The position numbers and the translations under genes were made by a program. DNA of 64,000 nt from Deltaproteobacteria bacterium (lineage in GTDB: Bacteria; Myxococcota_A; Polyangia; Nannocystales; Nannocystaceae). Position 1 is the stretch's first letter. Each line of letters starts with the position of its first letter. The stretch is from the NCBI GenBank assembly GCA_016709225.1, contig JADJEE010000001.1, forward strand, positions 1,550,001 through 1,614,000, written 5' to 3'. A model generated the notes under the pieces. It had not been told where the DNA came from. It did no database searches and was given only the letters and a program-made list of their open reading frames with translations. Below, piece by piece: positions 35,095 to 45,393 of the stretch.

Positions 35095-38000
35095 GTGACG
35101 AGCACTCCGAGACGAAACCGTGGACCCGCGATCGTGCTGGCGATCGCCATCGTCGGCGCCCTGCTGTGGTGGTGGCAGCGAGGGCGCATCGCAACCCCGG
35201 ACGATGGCGACGGCAGCGAACCCGCGATCGCCGAGCGCGACGGGCGGGCGGGATGGCGCCCGGCCGGCGCCACCGAAGCACCGGCGCCGATCGATCTGCG
35301 TGCGCCCCCGTGGCTGCGCACGGCCGCCAGCATCGCGGGCTTCGTGCGCGACGAGGCCGGCCACGGCATCGCCGGCGCGCAGGTCTGCGCGAAGGCCTCG
35401 GGCCCACGCCTGCCCTCGGAGGTCACCGCGGAGCCGCGCTGCACGAGCTCGGGCTCGACCGGCGCGTACCTCCTCGACGCACTGCCGCCGGTGCGCGTCG
35501 AGGTCAGCGCATCGGCACCGACCTACCAGCCGGGCCAACATCAACCCGCCGATCGACGCCGGGACTTCGTCGAGCTCACGCCCGGCCAGGCCCGCGGTGG
35601 CATCGACATCGTGCTTCGCAGCGGCGGCGTGGAGGTCCACGGCGTCGTGAAGGATCTCGCCGGTGGTGTCATCGAAGGCGCACTGGTGTCGTCGCGCGGC
35701 GCGTGGTGGGGCAACGGTGGCAGCCGCGGTGCGGCGTGGGCCCGCAGCGATGACGAGGGCCGCTTCTCGCTGTGGCTGGCCCCGGGAGAGCAGCGGCTAT
35801 GGGCAACCGCCGAAGGCTACGCCGACGCCCATCAAGGCGGCGTCGCACCCGGCTTCACGTTCGAGCTGCGGCTGTCGCCCGAGTCGGTGCTCGCCGGGCG
35901 TGTGATCGACGTCGACGGCACCGCCGTCGCCGATGCCGAGGTGACGCCCGGGGGCGAGGACGTCTGGGGCGACGCACGCACGCTCACCGACGCCGAGGGC
36001 CGCTTTCGCCTCACGCGGCTCGAGCCCGGGCGCTACAAGCCCATGGCCCGCCACGCCCGTGGCGTCGGACAGGTCGGCAACAGCGTGCGCCTCGGCGTCG
36101 GCGAGACCCGCGAGGGGCTCGCGATCACCGTGCATCCGGCCGCCAGCGTCCGCGGCCGCGTCGTCATCGCGGGCGAGCAGCCGACGCCGTGCGACCTCGC
36201 GTCGGTGTCGCTGCAGGGTGAGCACGCCGGCAACGCCGGCGACGCCGCCACGACCGCGGACGGCGAGGTCGAGATCCCCGGCCTGTTGCCCGACACCTAC
36301 CGCGTGCAGGTGCGCTGCGAGGGCAAGCTCGCGCGACCCAAGTACGAACCCATCGTGCTCGCCGACGCCGACAGCGAGGGCCACGTGTGGGAGGTCGACG
36401 CCGGCGCGGCGCTGCGGGGTCGTGTGCAGGACGCCAGCGGCGCGGCGGTCCCGGGCGCCTCGCTGTGGGCCGCGCCGGCCGACAACGCCGGCCGTGGCCA
36501 GCAGGCCTTCGCCGCGGCCGTGAGCGATCCGTCCGACGGGAGCTTCGAGCTCGCCGGGCTGCTGCCGGGGCGCTACGACCTGCACGTCAGCGCGGATGGC
36601 TTCGTCGAATCGGTGCCGCCGCCGCAGGCGACGATCCCCGAGACCGGCGACGGCGACATCACCCTCACGCTGCAGCGCGGCGGCGTGATCGAGGGCCGGG
36701 TGGTCGACGAGCACGGCCAAGCGGTCGCGGGAGCGACCGTGCGGGTATCGGGTCTGCGGTGGCGCAACAGCGCCAGCACCGGCGACGACGGCCACTTCCG
36801 CATCGACGCGGTCGAGGCCGGTGAACACCGGGTGTTCGCGACCGAGGACTGGCAGGCGCAGATGCGGGCGCCGGGCAGCAGCGACGACGACGTCCAGGGC
36901 GAGCGTGTGACGGTGCGCGATGGCGAGGTCGCGCGCGTCGAGCTCCGCGTCGAGTCGCAATCGGGTCGCATCCGCGGACGCGTCGTCGATGACACCGGCG
37001 GCCCCGTCGACGATGCGTTCTTGACCTCGACACGCGAGAGCGACAGCGCCGCCACTGCGGCTGCGGGCAACCGCGAGCGCGCGCGCTGGGGTGGCTGGGA
37101 TCGACCGCCGGTGCTGACCGACGCCGATGGCGAGTTCACGCTCGAGCAGCTGGCGGCGGGCAAGCACACCATCGTCGCGATGCGCAAAGGCGGCGGCGAA
37201 GGTGTCGTCGAGCACGTCGAGGTCGGCAGCACCGGCGTGGTCGTGACGATCGCGGCGGGTGGCCGCATTGCGGGCACCGTCGGCTCGAGCAGCGGCGCCA
37301 GCCCGACGCGATTCACCATCCACGCCAGCGACGATGCCCAGGGCATCGCCCGCAGCGAGACCTTCTTCCACGCCGGCGGCACCTGGAGCATCGACGACCT
37401 ACCGCCGGGCAAGTATCAGGTCCGCGCCGAGTCGGACGATGGCTCGGCGCAGACCGAGGTTGCGCTCGCCGCTGGCGAGGTGAAGTCCGGCGTGAAGCTC
37501 GAGCTCACGCCCTTGGTGGACGTCCGCGGCACGGTCGTCGACCTCGAGACCGGCGAGCCCGTCGCGGGTCTCCAGGTGCTCATCTCGGCCCGCGCGGGCG
37601 GGTTCTCGTTCTCGTTCGGCCAAGACGGCGAGCGTGAGAACGTCACCGACGACGGCGGCGCGTTCACGGTCGAGCACGCGCCGTCGGGCAAGGTCACGAT
37701 CATGGTGGTGCCGCGCAGCTTCGGCGGCGACACGCCGTACGGCTGGACCCGCATCGCCGCGCAGATCCCCGGCGACGCCGCGTCCTACGAGCTGCCCCCG
37801 TTGCGGGTCGCGAAGCGCCGGACCAAGCGGGGCCAACGCCCAGGCGACCTCGGCTTCGAGCTGGCCGAGTCGCCGCCCGATCAGGTCGACGAAGCGGTCA
37901 CGAAGACCGTCGCGGTGGTGCGGCCGCGTGGGCCGGCGGCGGTGGCGGGGCTCGCCGTCGGCGACGAGATCGTCGCGGTCGACGGCCACGACGTGCGCGG

Positions 38001-38112
38001 CGTCGAGGGTTATCGCTACCCTGCCCTCGTCGGGATCCCCGAGGGCCAGCGCGTCACGCTCGAGCTCGCGGGCGGACGCACGGTTGCGATCGTCGCGGGT
38101 CCGCCGATCTGA
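35095..38112 (+). CDS. carboxypeptidase-regulatory-domain repeat protein with C-terminal PDZ
   Basis: A 1005-residue membrane-anchored periplasmic protein. Residues 11-28 form a single membrane helix (IVLAIAIVGALLWWW). Then follow about nine Ig-like carboxypeptidase-regulatory repeats, each opening with a line such as LAGRVIDVDGTAVADAEVT or IEGRVVDEHGQAVAGATVRV and closing with an F-L-PGxY strand. The last 85 residues are a PDZ domain (VVRPRGPAAVAGLAVGDEIV). No peptidase domain is present. GTG 35095 has a GAGG sequence upstream. It stands alone after the inverted-repeat element. Likely an envelope scaffold; substrate or partner unknown. Confidence 0.82.
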   Translation: MTSTPRRNRGPAIVLAIAIVGALLWWWQRGRIATPDDGDGSEPAIAERDGRAGWRPAGATEAPAPIDLRAPPWLRTAASIAGFVRDEAGHGIAGAQVCAKASGPRLPSEVTAEPRCTSSGSTGAYLLDALPPVRVEVSASAPTYQPGQHQPADRRRDFVELTPGQARGGIDIVLRSGGVEVHGVVKDLAGGVIEGALVSSRGAWWGNGGSRGAAWARSDDEGRFSLWLAPGEQRLWATAEGYADAHQGGVAPGFTFELRLSPESVLAGRVIDVDGTAVADAEVTPGGEDVWGDARTLTDAEGRFRLTRLEPGRYKPMARHARGVGQVGNSVRLGVGETREGLAITVHPAASVRGRVVIAGEQPTPCDLASVSLQGEHAGNAGDAATTADGEVEIPGLLPDTYRVQVRCEGKLARPKYEPIVLADADSEGHVWEVDAGAALRGRVQDASGAAVPGASLWAAPADNAGRGQQAFAAAVSDPSDGSFELAGLLPGRYDLHVSADGFVESVPPPQATIPETGDGDITLTLQRGGVIEGRVVDEHGQAVAGATVRVSGLRWRNSASTGDDGHFRIDAVEAGEHRVFATEDWQAQMRAPGSSDDDVQGERVTVRDGEVARVELRVESQSGRIRGRVVDDTGGPVDDAFLTSTRESDSAATAAAGNRERARWGGWDRPPVLTDADGEFTLEQLAAGKHTIVAMRKGGGEGVVEHVEVGSTGVVVTIAAGGRIAGTVGSSSGASPTRFTIHASDDAQGIARSETFFHAGGTWSIDDLPPGKYQVRAESDDGSAQTEVALAAGEVKSGVKLELTPLVDVRGTVVDLETGEPVAGLQVLISARAGGFSFSFGQDGERENVTDDGGAFTVEHAPSGKVTIMVVPRSFGGDTPYGWTRIAAQIPGDAASYELPPLRVAKRRTKRGQRPGDLGFELAESPPDQVDEAVTKTVAVVRPRGPAAVAGLAVGDEIVAVDGHDVRGVEGYRYPALVGIPEGQRVTLELAGGRTVAIVAGPPI

Positions 38113-38122
38113 CGCGCGCCGC

Positions 38123-39253
38123 TCACGAGCTGCACCACAGCGCGCCGGGGCCCGCGAGCCACACCCGCGGGCCGTCGAGCGCCGGCGGACAGCTCGGCGC
38201 CTGCGCCAGCGCGACCCGCCCGAGTGTGCGGCCGCGGCGATCGACGCGCTCGAGCGCATCGGCGGCCGCGATCGCGGCTGCGTCGCCTGCGATCGCCGCC
38301 ATGCGATCGCGGCCGTCGTCGTGCACCCACGCCAACGCGCCCGCGGCCACGCACGCCAGCCCGCGGCCGACCACGAGCACCGCACCGGGCGGCCACACGA
38401 GCACGTGCTCGGCGGCGAACGGCACCACCACCCTCGCTCGCTCGCGACCGCGGCGATCGAGCTGCACCACCGTCGTCGTCCACGCCGGCGTCGGCAGACC
38501 ATCGTCGTAGCCACGCGCCCAGCGGCCGCGGCCCGCGTCGGCGCACAGCAGCGTGACGCCTTCGTCGTCGCCGGTGATCGCGTAGGGCCGCGGCGCGACG
38601 GTGGTCTCGAACGACACCGGAATCGGATCGACGCCGGCACGCGCCGACGCCAAACCGACCACGCGCCCTTCATCGAACGCGAGCACCACCTCGCCGTCGT
38701 CGCGGCGGGCCCCGACGCCGCGACCGTCGACCGCGACGCTCTGGCGGGCCGCGGCGCCGTCACCCCGCCACGCGCGGCGCTGCACGAACATGGTCGCCGG
38801 TCGGGCTCGACCCGCAAGTGCGGCGACCGTGGTCCAACCGTGGTCGTCGACGTGCAGCACCTGCTCGTCGACGCCGGCGTCGTGGTAGAGGCCACCGCCG
38901 GCGAGCTTGCGCTGCAGCCGACCGGCGCGATCGTAGAGGCCACCGCCCAGCAGCAACGCGTGATCGCGGCGCGCACCGAGGGCGGTGCCGTGCACGTCGG
39001 CGCCGAGGGTGTGCACGTCGTCGCCGTCGACGGCGACCGCGAAGCCCGAGCCGACCACCCACGCACGGCCAGGGCCCGACGGCACGATCTGCTGCGGCAC
39101 GCCGAGGCCCGCGGGCAACGCGATGCGCCGCGCCGACGCGCGCGCACCGAGCGACGGCGAGGCCCGCGACGTCGCACCGCGGCGACACGACAGCAACGTC
39201 GCGAGGCCTGCCAGCAGCACCACGCGGCGCGATGTCAGGCCCGGATCACGCAT
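38123..39253 (-). CDS. propeller-like lipoprotein
   Basis: A 376-residue exported protein with leader MRDPGLTSRRVVLLAGLATL ending LLSC; the SRRVVLLAG stretch is also Tat-like. The mature protein is rich in short repeated strands (AWVVGSGFAVAVDGD, HALLLGGGLYDRAGRLQR, VWLAGPGALWCSS) that suggest a beta-propeller, related in style to its upstream neighbour. No enzyme motif is seen. It is last in the four-gene operon at 38.1-45.3 kb; its ATG lies 8 bp inside the preceding gene. Confidence 0.6.
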   Translation of the reverse strand: MRDPGLTSRRVVLLAGLATLLSCRRGATSRASPSLGARASARRIALPAGLGVPQQIVPSGPGRAWVVGSGFAVAVDGDDVHTLGADVHGTALGARRDHALLLGGGLYDRAGRLQRKLAGGGLYHDAGVDEQVLHVDDHGWTTVAALAGRARPATMFVQRRAWRGDGAAARQSVAVDGRGVGARRDDGEVVLAFDEGRVVGLASARAGVDPIPVSFETTVAPRPYAITGDDEGVTLLCADAGRGRWARGYDDGLPTPAWTTTVVQLDRRGRERARVVVPFAAEHVLVWPPGAVLVVGRGLACVAAGALAWVHDDGRDRMAAIAGDAAAIAAADALERVDRRGRTLGRVALAQAPSCPPALDGPRVWLAGPGALWCSS

Positions 39254-40397
39254 GGCTCACCGGCACGATCCACGTGCGACTCGCGGTCGCCAGGCACATC
39301 GCGCCATCGGGTCCGATCGCCGGGGGTGTCACGACCGACTCGGGCAGATCGAACCGCTGCAGCATCGCACCGTCGGCATCGACGAGGCCCAGGTGCGGCC
39401 CGAGCCCGAGCGCGAGCGTGCCGTCGGCGAACGCGGTGCCGTACGCCTGCTGCGTCGGCGCTCGCTGCCAGCGCACGCGGCCACCCTCGACGCACACGAT
39501 GCCCTGCCCCAGCAGCGCGACGCGGTCGACGCCACACGACACCGGTGGCTGCAGCACCGCGAGCTCCACCACCACGCACCAGCGCAGCCCGCCGTCGGCA
39601 TCGAGCGCACGCACCTCGGTGTGCCACGTCGCCTCGAACGCCCGCGCCCCCAGCCCCGCGAGTCGCCCCTGCACGGCCGCACCCGACGGCACGACGCGAT
39701 CGATTGCGCTGCACAGCACGAAGCCATCGCCGAGCGCGGCTGCGGCGTAGGGCGTGTGGGGCAGCTCGAGCGACGCGATGATCTGCGGAGTGCGTGAACG
39801 CGGATCGCTTGGGTCCGCCAGCACGAACGCGTGGCCATCGTCGCCGGCCATCAGGATGCGCCGGCCCGAGCGCGCCACGCTGGCCCGCCCACGCCGCTCG
39901 AAGCTCCACCGTGGGGCTTGCTCGTCGTCGCTGCGCGAGCGATTCGGGCGCACCACCACCGCGGTGGTGAGACCGCGCTGCCAGGTGGACAGCTGCACCG
40001 CGCAGATCCACAGGTCGTCCTCGAGCGCGCCCAGGCGCTGCTCGGCGTGCAGCCCGAACGCGCCCAGCGGCCGCAGAATCTCCGGCTCGTCGCGTGGGTG
40101 CGCGCGCAGGCGATTGCCCAGCCGCACGCCGTCGCCGTCGTGCAACGCCGCCGACGCGACGCCCTGCGCCCGCAACGTGAGCGTGCCGGTGGCATCGACC
40201 AGCGTCAGCGCATCGCCGAAGCACAGCCCCCAGCGCGGCCCCGCGGCGATCACCACCGCGTCGGGGCCGACCGGCAGCGGCGCCAGATCGGGCGGCACCA
40301 GCGGCTCGACGTGTTGGTAGCGCGCGGGCAGCACTGCGACCTGCGAGGCCCGACCGGCGCCCGCCAGCGGCTCGCTCGAGCAGGGCGGCAGCGTCAC
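39246..40397 (-). CDS. PQQ-like propeller protein, unknown function
   Basis: A 383-residue protein starting at GTG 40397, which overlaps the metalloprotease stop (GTGA). It carries many strand-turn units with VLADPSDP, GDGFVLCSAIDRV, VRALDADGGLRWCVVV and HLGLVDADGAMLQRF, the DADG turns being typical of PQQ/quinoprotein-like propellers. No clear signal peptide: the first residues are VTLPPCSSEPLAGAG, although the early Cys could be a lipid site if a longer start is used. Its role must be tied to the OmpA-like and metalloprotease genes with which it is co-translated. Confidence 0.55.
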   Translation of the reverse strand: MTLPPCSSEPLAGAGRASQVAVLPARYQHVEPLVPPDLAPLPVGPDAVVIAAGPRWGLCFGDALTLVDATGTLTLRAQGVASAALHDGDGVRLGNRLRAHPRDEPEILRPLGAFGLHAEQRLGALEDDLWICAVQLSTWQRGLTTAVVVRPNRSRSDDEQAPRWSFERRGRASVARSGRRILMAGDDGHAFVLADPSDPRSRTPQIIASLELPHTPYAAAALGDGFVLCSAIDRVVPSGAAVQGRLAGLGARAFEATWHTEVRALDADGGLRWCVVVELAVLQPPVSCGVDRVALLGQGIVCVEGGRVRWQRAPTQQAYGTAFADGTLALGLGPHLGLVDADGAMLQRFDLPESVVTPPAIGPDGAMCLATASRTWIVPVSHA

Positions 40398-43282
40398 AGC
40401 GGCACCACCTTGCTGGTGCGACCGAAGGTGTTGGCGAACCATTGGTTCACCGGCGCGAAGTCGCCGGCCTTCAGCTTGCCGTTGTCGCGGGCGTCGAACA
40501 CCGCCTGCGTCGGTGACAGCGCGTAGCGGGTCAAGAAGTGCCCGACATCGCCCTTGCGGATCGTCAGCGCATGCGGCGTCTTGCTGGCATCACGGACGCG
40601 GTTGCCCTTGCGGACCCGCACGACGATGTCGGCGTTGCCGATGACCTCGTCCTTGCCGTTGTCGAGCTTGGTCGGTCGCGACTCGATCTCGCAGCGCGGC
40701 TGCACGATGATCACGACCCGCTGCAGCCACGGGCCGCTCGACTCGATCATGAAGTGCGGGCAGGTCTCGCGATCGACGTAGGGGCCGGCGAACTCGTCGA
40801 ACATCAGCTCCCAGCGGTCCTTCTCGTCGTCGATCGAGTCGTCGAACGAGAACCAGTACTTGCTGGTCACCACCAAGACGCCATCGAAGGGCGCCGTTCG
40901 CATGGCGGTACCCGGCGGCGTGACGATCATGCCGCGGGTGTCCTCGTCGTCACCCGCGAGGAACAGGAACGTACTCACGCGACCGACGCTGCCGCCCAGC
41001 GAGGTCCACGGCGTGGGGTGATCGCCGAAGCCGGTCGCGCCGCTGGGCAGCGTGTACTTGAACCGCGTGCCACCGACCACCGCCTCGGCCCGCAACGGCA
41101 GCTGAGCCTTGACCCACTTGAACGCAGTGGTCGCCGCGAGCGACACGAGATCGTTCACGTGGGGCCAGAGGTACCGCAGCCGCGGCACCTTGTTGGAGTT
41201 CATCATCGCGGTCTGGTCGAGCTCGAACGGCCGCTCGCGGCCAGAGAACGCGCCGACCTGGCCGAACACGCCATCGGGCGGCGTGAGGTGCTCGATGTAC
41301 TCGTCGGGCAGGTCCATCGAGTGGCCGAGCTCGTGCGCGAGCGTGAAGTGCTGGCCCTCGACGTTGTCGTAGCGGTCCTTCGTGGCCCCACCGCGGGGCG
41401 CGAACTCCATGACCGCAGGTGCCGGCGGATTGGGGTCGACCGGCTTGGCGTGCAGCTCATGGCCGCTGTGCATGAACAGCTCCATCGGATCTCCGCCGGT
41501 GGCGCGCCCGGGCTGGGGATGCACGTGGATGCCGATCTTGGTGTCGGTGCCGCCGCCGTGCTCGACGCGGTCGGCTTGTTCACGGGTGCCGAAGTGGGCG
41601 CGCACCCGCAGCACCGTGGTATCCGCGGTGAGGCCGGCGTCCGGCACGATCGCGTAGTCCTTGTGCGGGCTCGGCATCGCGGGGTTGCCCGGATGGCCCT
41701 GACTCCAGACCGCTGCCGCCGCGCTCATCAGACCCTCGGTGCGGGGCACGCCGACCGTCTTGGCGGGGTTGCTGCCGGACTTGTCGTCGTCGGCGTCGAC
41801 CGCCGTCACGAAGGTGGGCACGTAGCACAGCACGTGGGCCAGCCGCGCCGTCACGCCGCCAAAGGCGTGGGTGAGCCAGCGCGTATCGAGCACGTGGACC
41901 TCGCAGCGCCACTTCGAGATGCCGATCTGCACGCGTGCCGCGCGAGCGCCAACCAACGGCTGCAGGCCCTGCAGCCCATGCATGCGCTGGTGGTCGACGC
42001 TGAAGATGCGACCGCCGTACTCGATCGCCCGCGTGAGCTGCTCGAAGCCCTTGCCCGCGACATGAAACGCCTCCTCGGCGCGCAGCGGCTGACGCTCGAA
42101 CGGGATGGTCGAGTACGGCATCGTCGCGCCGCCGACCGTCGCCGGCGAACGGACCGCCAGCAACGAGTCGAGCACACACATGCGCTTGGAGGTCAACGTC
42201 CACTTGCCGTCGGCGCCCACCCCCAGGGCATGCAGGCCGTTGCCGGTCACCACGAGGTCGTCGAGATGGAAGCACAGCGGCTTGTCGGCGGTGCCGCCTT
42301 CGTGGCGAAGATCGGCGAACGTCTTGCGCGTCTTGGCGCTCGCCTCGCCCGGCCCCACCCACGCATCGTGCCCCAGCGACGACCACGTGGACGGCAGTGG
42401 GTAGTGACTCGCGAGCAGCACGGTGTCGAGCGTGGTCTCGGTGCGGAGCTTGCCGTCGGCGTAGGCGAACAGCGTGGTCTCGGGGCTCGCGAACGCGAAG
42501 GTGAGCTCAGGCAGGTCTTCCTTGCGGCCGGCGTGCACGACATAGATCGCGCCGCCCTCCAGCGTCACCGAGCTGCCGCCGCAGCGCTCGCCGTAGCGGG
42601 GATGCGAGGTCAGCAGCAGCCCCTGCGGCACACATCGGTCGGCCTTCGCGACCGGGTCGTAGCAGTGCAGCTGCACGTACGAGCGCAGCCACTGGTGATC
42701 GATCTGCACCGTCCACGGGCTGCTGCGACTGCCGTGGGGCTGCAGCTCGCTGGTCTTCAGCAGGCCGGTCGAGGCGAAGTCGGCGGCCGCCGGTGGGCTC
42801 TGCGCGAACCCACCGGTGGCGGCCTTGCGGACGCTCGACCACAGCGGGATGCGCAACAGCTTGCGTGGCGTCACCAACATCAAGCTGTGGTCCTGCTCGA
42901 CCGCGTCGGTCGTCACCCATGCCTTGGTCTCGAGATCGATCCACGCCTCGCCCCGCAGCGCGTAGCTGTCCGAGTCCGGCAGGCCGTCGAAGATCGGGAT
43001 GAGGAACAGCTCCCAGGTCGCGTCGGGCGCGACACCGGTGAGGTCGGGCTCGAAGATGGTCGAGATGCCGTCGGCGTCGGCGTTGGTGCCCTCGGCGAAG
43101 ACCGTGCCGTCGTGGGCGATCGCGAAGCGATGCGGGGGCAGCGGCGCGTCCTTGCCCGCGATCGGATCGAAGAACTTGCCGGCCAGCACGAACAATGCCC
43201 GGCGCAGGTAGATGAGCTCGGCACTGCCGGGCGCACGCTCGCCGAGCTCGGTGGGAAACGCGGAGAAGACGTCGTCGGCCAT
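40394..43282 (-). CDS. large HExxH metalloprotease-like protein
   Basis: A 962-residue protein with no signal peptide. Around residue 650 the sequence LAHELGHSMDLPDEY gives a zincin motif HELGH (His650, Glu651, His654) followed by DLPDEY, where the acid residues could give the third ligand. Flanking regions are not recognised. Short strands such as GEAWIDLETKAWVTTD in the N-terminal half suggest beta-rich domains. Lack of a leader together with the upstream OmpA/peptidoglycan-binding gene (8 bp gap) suggests export by a dedicated apparatus as an effector or cargo. Start ATG 43282 chosen for this spacing; the frame is open upstream. Confidence 0.65.
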   Translation of the reverse strand: MADDVFSAFPTELGERAPGSAELIYLRRALFVLAGKFFDPIAGKDAPLPPHRFAIAHDGTVFAEGTNADADGISTIFEPDLTGVAPDATWELFLIPIFDGLPDSDSYALRGEAWIDLETKAWVTTDAVEQDHSLMLVTPRKLLRIPLWSSVRKAATGGFAQSPPAAADFASTGLLKTSELQPHGSRSSPWTVQIDHQWLRSYVQLHCYDPVAKADRCVPQGLLLTSHPRYGERCGGSSVTLEGGAIYVVHAGRKEDLPELTFAFASPETTLFAYADGKLRTETTLDTVLLASHYPLPSTWSSLGHDAWVGPGEASAKTRKTFADLRHEGGTADKPLCFHLDDLVVTGNGLHALGVGADGKWTLTSKRMCVLDSLLAVRSPATVGGATMPYSTIPFERQPLRAEEAFHVAGKGFEQLTRAIEYGGRIFSVDHQRMHGLQGLQPLVGARAARVQIGISKWRCEVHVLDTRWLTHAFGGVTARLAHVLCYVPTFVTAVDADDDKSGSNPAKTVGVPRTEGLMSAAAAVWSQGHPGNPAMPSPHKDYAIVPDAGLTADTTVLRVRAHFGTREQADRVEHGGGTDTKIGIHVHPQPGRATGGDPMELFMHSGHELHAKPVDPNPPAPAVMEFAPRGGATKDRYDNVEGQHFTLAHELGHSMDLPDEYIEHLTPPDGVFGQVGAFSGRERPFELDQTAMMNSNKVPRLRYLWPHVNDLVSLAATTAFKWVKAQLPLRAEAVVGGTRFKYTLPSGATGFGDHPTPWTSLGGSVGRVSTFLFLAGDDEDTRGMIVTPPGTAMRTAPFDGVLVVTSKYWFSFDDSIDDEKDRWELMFDEFAGPYVDRETCPHFMIESSGPWLQRVVIIVQPRCEIESRPTKLDNGKDEVIGNADIVVRVRKGNRVRDASKTPHALTIRKGDVGHFLTRYALSPTQAVFDARDNGKLKAGDFAPVNQWFANTFGRTSKVVPL

Positions 43283-43290
43283 CGCGTGCG

Positions 43291-45273
43291 CTATCGGGTG
43301 GCACCCGGATCGCTCGGATCGGGCGCCGCCGGCGGTGGTGCGTGGAGGATCGCCCACAGCCGCGGCATGCGGAGCAGGTCGAGCGGACGCGACAGCTCCG
43401 AGATGAGGTGGAACGGGGTGTGCTCGAAGATCGCGTAGGGCTCGGCCACGCCCTCGACGCGCAGGCGGTACTTGGCGGCGTCGGGCACGTGGGTGAAGTG
43501 CAGCTCGACCATCGCCGGCGCGGCGGGATCGGGCGGCGTGTCGGGTTGCTCGGGATCGTCGCTGGGAGTGCCCTCGGCGACGACCTCGCGGGCGTCGCCG
43601 GCGAGCGCCTGGGTCTGCGAGAACGCGACCGCGGGGGTATCGTCGTCGGGCATGTCCTGCGCCTCGAGCACGAAGCTGTGGCCGAGCCCATCGGCGGTTT
43701 TCAGATCGAAGAAGAAGCGCACGATGACGTCGTGGGCCAGGTCGGCACCGCCCGCCGACTGACAGCACGACGCGACCTCGCGATAGAACGAGCAGCGGTA
43801 AAACGGCGGCTCGGCGTCGGCCGCCGGCGGCGGGTCGAGCGTGCCCTTGCAGGCGTCGATGCTGCCGAGCACGCACGGCGGCGCCTGCGGCTGTGCGGCG
43901 GGGTCGAACACGAACACCACTGCGCGCCGGCTCTCGCGGTCCTTCACCGACAGCGACAGTGGGTTGTACTCGCCGCAGCCCATGAACGGCGCGTCACCGA
44001 CCTTGGCGATCCGCGCGACATCGACCGGTTCACGCCCGATGAGCTTGGCGTAGGCGAAGAACAGCTGCTCGCGCGTGGCCGCGTCGATCGTGCTGTCGTC
44101 GGGCAGATCGGCCTGCTCGGCCGGCACGCTCGGGTAGTCCTTGCGCTTGAACCGGCGCACCGCCTGCTTGGTCTTGCTGCCGTTGTCGCCGTCCTCGCCC
44201 AGGGTGTTGCCGGCGTCGTCGGTGCAACCGAGTGCGTTCAGCATGTGCTGCACCTCGCGCGTGCCCCACGACTCCGACCACGGCGAGCCCTTGGGTTCGC
44301 CCTTCCACAGCGCGTCCCAGCGCGCGAAGTCGTGGGTGAAGACCGCGAAGATCGCCTCGGCGCGCCGTTCACTGAGGCGCTTGTTGAGCTTGTCGGAGCC
44401 CGAGATGTCGGTGTGGCCGAAGATCCACGCCAGCTGGCCGTCGTCTTGGTGGAGCTCCTGGGCGATCGCCGCCATCGGCACGATGCCCTCGCGCCGCACG
44501 AAGCTGCGTCCGAAGTCGAAGGTCACCGCTGCGATCTCGCGACACGAGAATCGCGGCAGGATCACCAGCGTGGTCCGCAGCTCCCGCTTGCAGCGCACCG
44601 GATCGAAGTGATCGTCGAGCACCTCGAACTCGGCGGGTGCCTCCGCGGTCGACTCGGGCAGCACTGGCTCGCGCGGCTGCTGCCAGCGCGGCTTCAGCTT
44701 GTCGCGCAAGCGCGAGGGGTTCTTGACCCGCGCGAGCGCCTGCCCGCCCTCCATGCCGTCGAGTCGGGCCACGCCGTCGCCGTCGGTGGTGACGGTCTGG
44801 GTCTCGCCCAGCACCTCGAACTCGATCTCGACGCCGTCGATCGCATCGCCGACCTCATCGACCACCCGCAGCTCGAACCATGTCGTCGTCGGCGGCGGCG
44901 GCTCCGGCGGCGGGTCGTCGTCGAACGGGCTGATGAGCCCATCGCCGAGCCGTGGCGACCACAGCCGCGGGCGCTCCTGCGCGGTGAGGTGCAGCTGGCC
45001 GTTGCGCAGGTGATGCTCGAGCCCGTCGCGCACGATCGACTCGGCGCGCCCCTGCGCGGGATCCGGCGGCTCCGTGCGTGCGACCGCGCGATAGACCCGC
45101 TCGATGACGTCGCGGACACCGTGATCGTCGCCGCCGTAGGCCTCGGCGAGCAGCTCGTCGAGCAGCGCCCGCGACTGCGCGACCCCATCGATTGCGCGCG
45201 CGCCCGCCAGCAGCTCGATCTCCACCACGTGGTGGAACGTCCTCGCGGTCCAGCTGCGCAGCGTGTGGCCCAC
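43291..45273 (-). CDS. OmpA-like / peptidoglycan-binding multidomain protein
   Basis: A 660-residue protein without signal peptide, heading the four-gene operon. Residues 130-180 form an Ig-like module (WFELRVVDEVGDAIDGVEIE) frequent in proteins linked to type VI or contractile secretion. Residues 235-325 form an OmpA-like domain (FGHTDISGSDKLNKRLSERR). Residues 345-400 resemble a peptidoglycan-binding fold (EVQHMLNALGCTDDAGNTLG then SKTKQAVRRFKR). The rest is a beta-rich C-terminus. The same OmpA plus peptidoglycan-binding order occurs in the RHS protein at 58.8-64 kb. Likely a delivery or adaptor component; inference from architecture. Confidence 0.65.
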   Translation of the reverse strand: MGHTLRSWTARTFHHVVEIELLAGARAIDGVAQSRALLDELLAEAYGGDDHGVRDVIERVYRAVARTEPPDPAQGRAESIVRDGLEHHLRNGQLHLTAQERPRLWSPRLGDGLISPFDDDPPPEPPPPTTTWFELRVVDEVGDAIDGVEIEFEVLGETQTVTTDGDGVARLDGMEGGQALARVKNPSRLRDKLKPRWQQPREPVLPESTAEAPAEFEVLDDHFDPVRCKRELRTTLVILPRFSCREIAAVTFDFGRSFVRREGIVPMAAIAQELHQDDGQLAWIFGHTDISGSDKLNKRLSERRAEAIFAVFTHDFARWDALWKGEPKGSPWSESWGTREVQHMLNALGCTDDAGNTLGEDGDNGSKTKQAVRRFKRKDYPSVPAEQADLPDDSTIDAATREQLFFAYAKLIGREPVDVARIAKVGDAPFMGCGEYNPLSLSVKDRESRRAVVFVFDPAAQPQAPPCVLGSIDACKGTLDPPPAADAEPPFYRCSFYREVASCCQSAGGADLAHDVIVRFFFDLKTADGLGHSFVLEAQDMPDDDTPAVAFSQTQALAGDAREVVAEGTPSDDPEQPDTPPDPAAPAMVELHFTHVPDAAKYRLRVEGVAEPYAIFEHTPFHLISELSRPLDLLRMPRLWAILHAPPPAAPDPSDPGATR

Positions 45274-45393
45274 GGATTTCGAGGATACGCCACGGCGCGC
45301 GGGGCCGACAGCGCGCCGCCGCAGTCCCGACGCTTAATCCCTCACGTCGTGGTGAGCCGGGCACTCGCGGCGTCGCTTGCTATGCTGGTGGAG

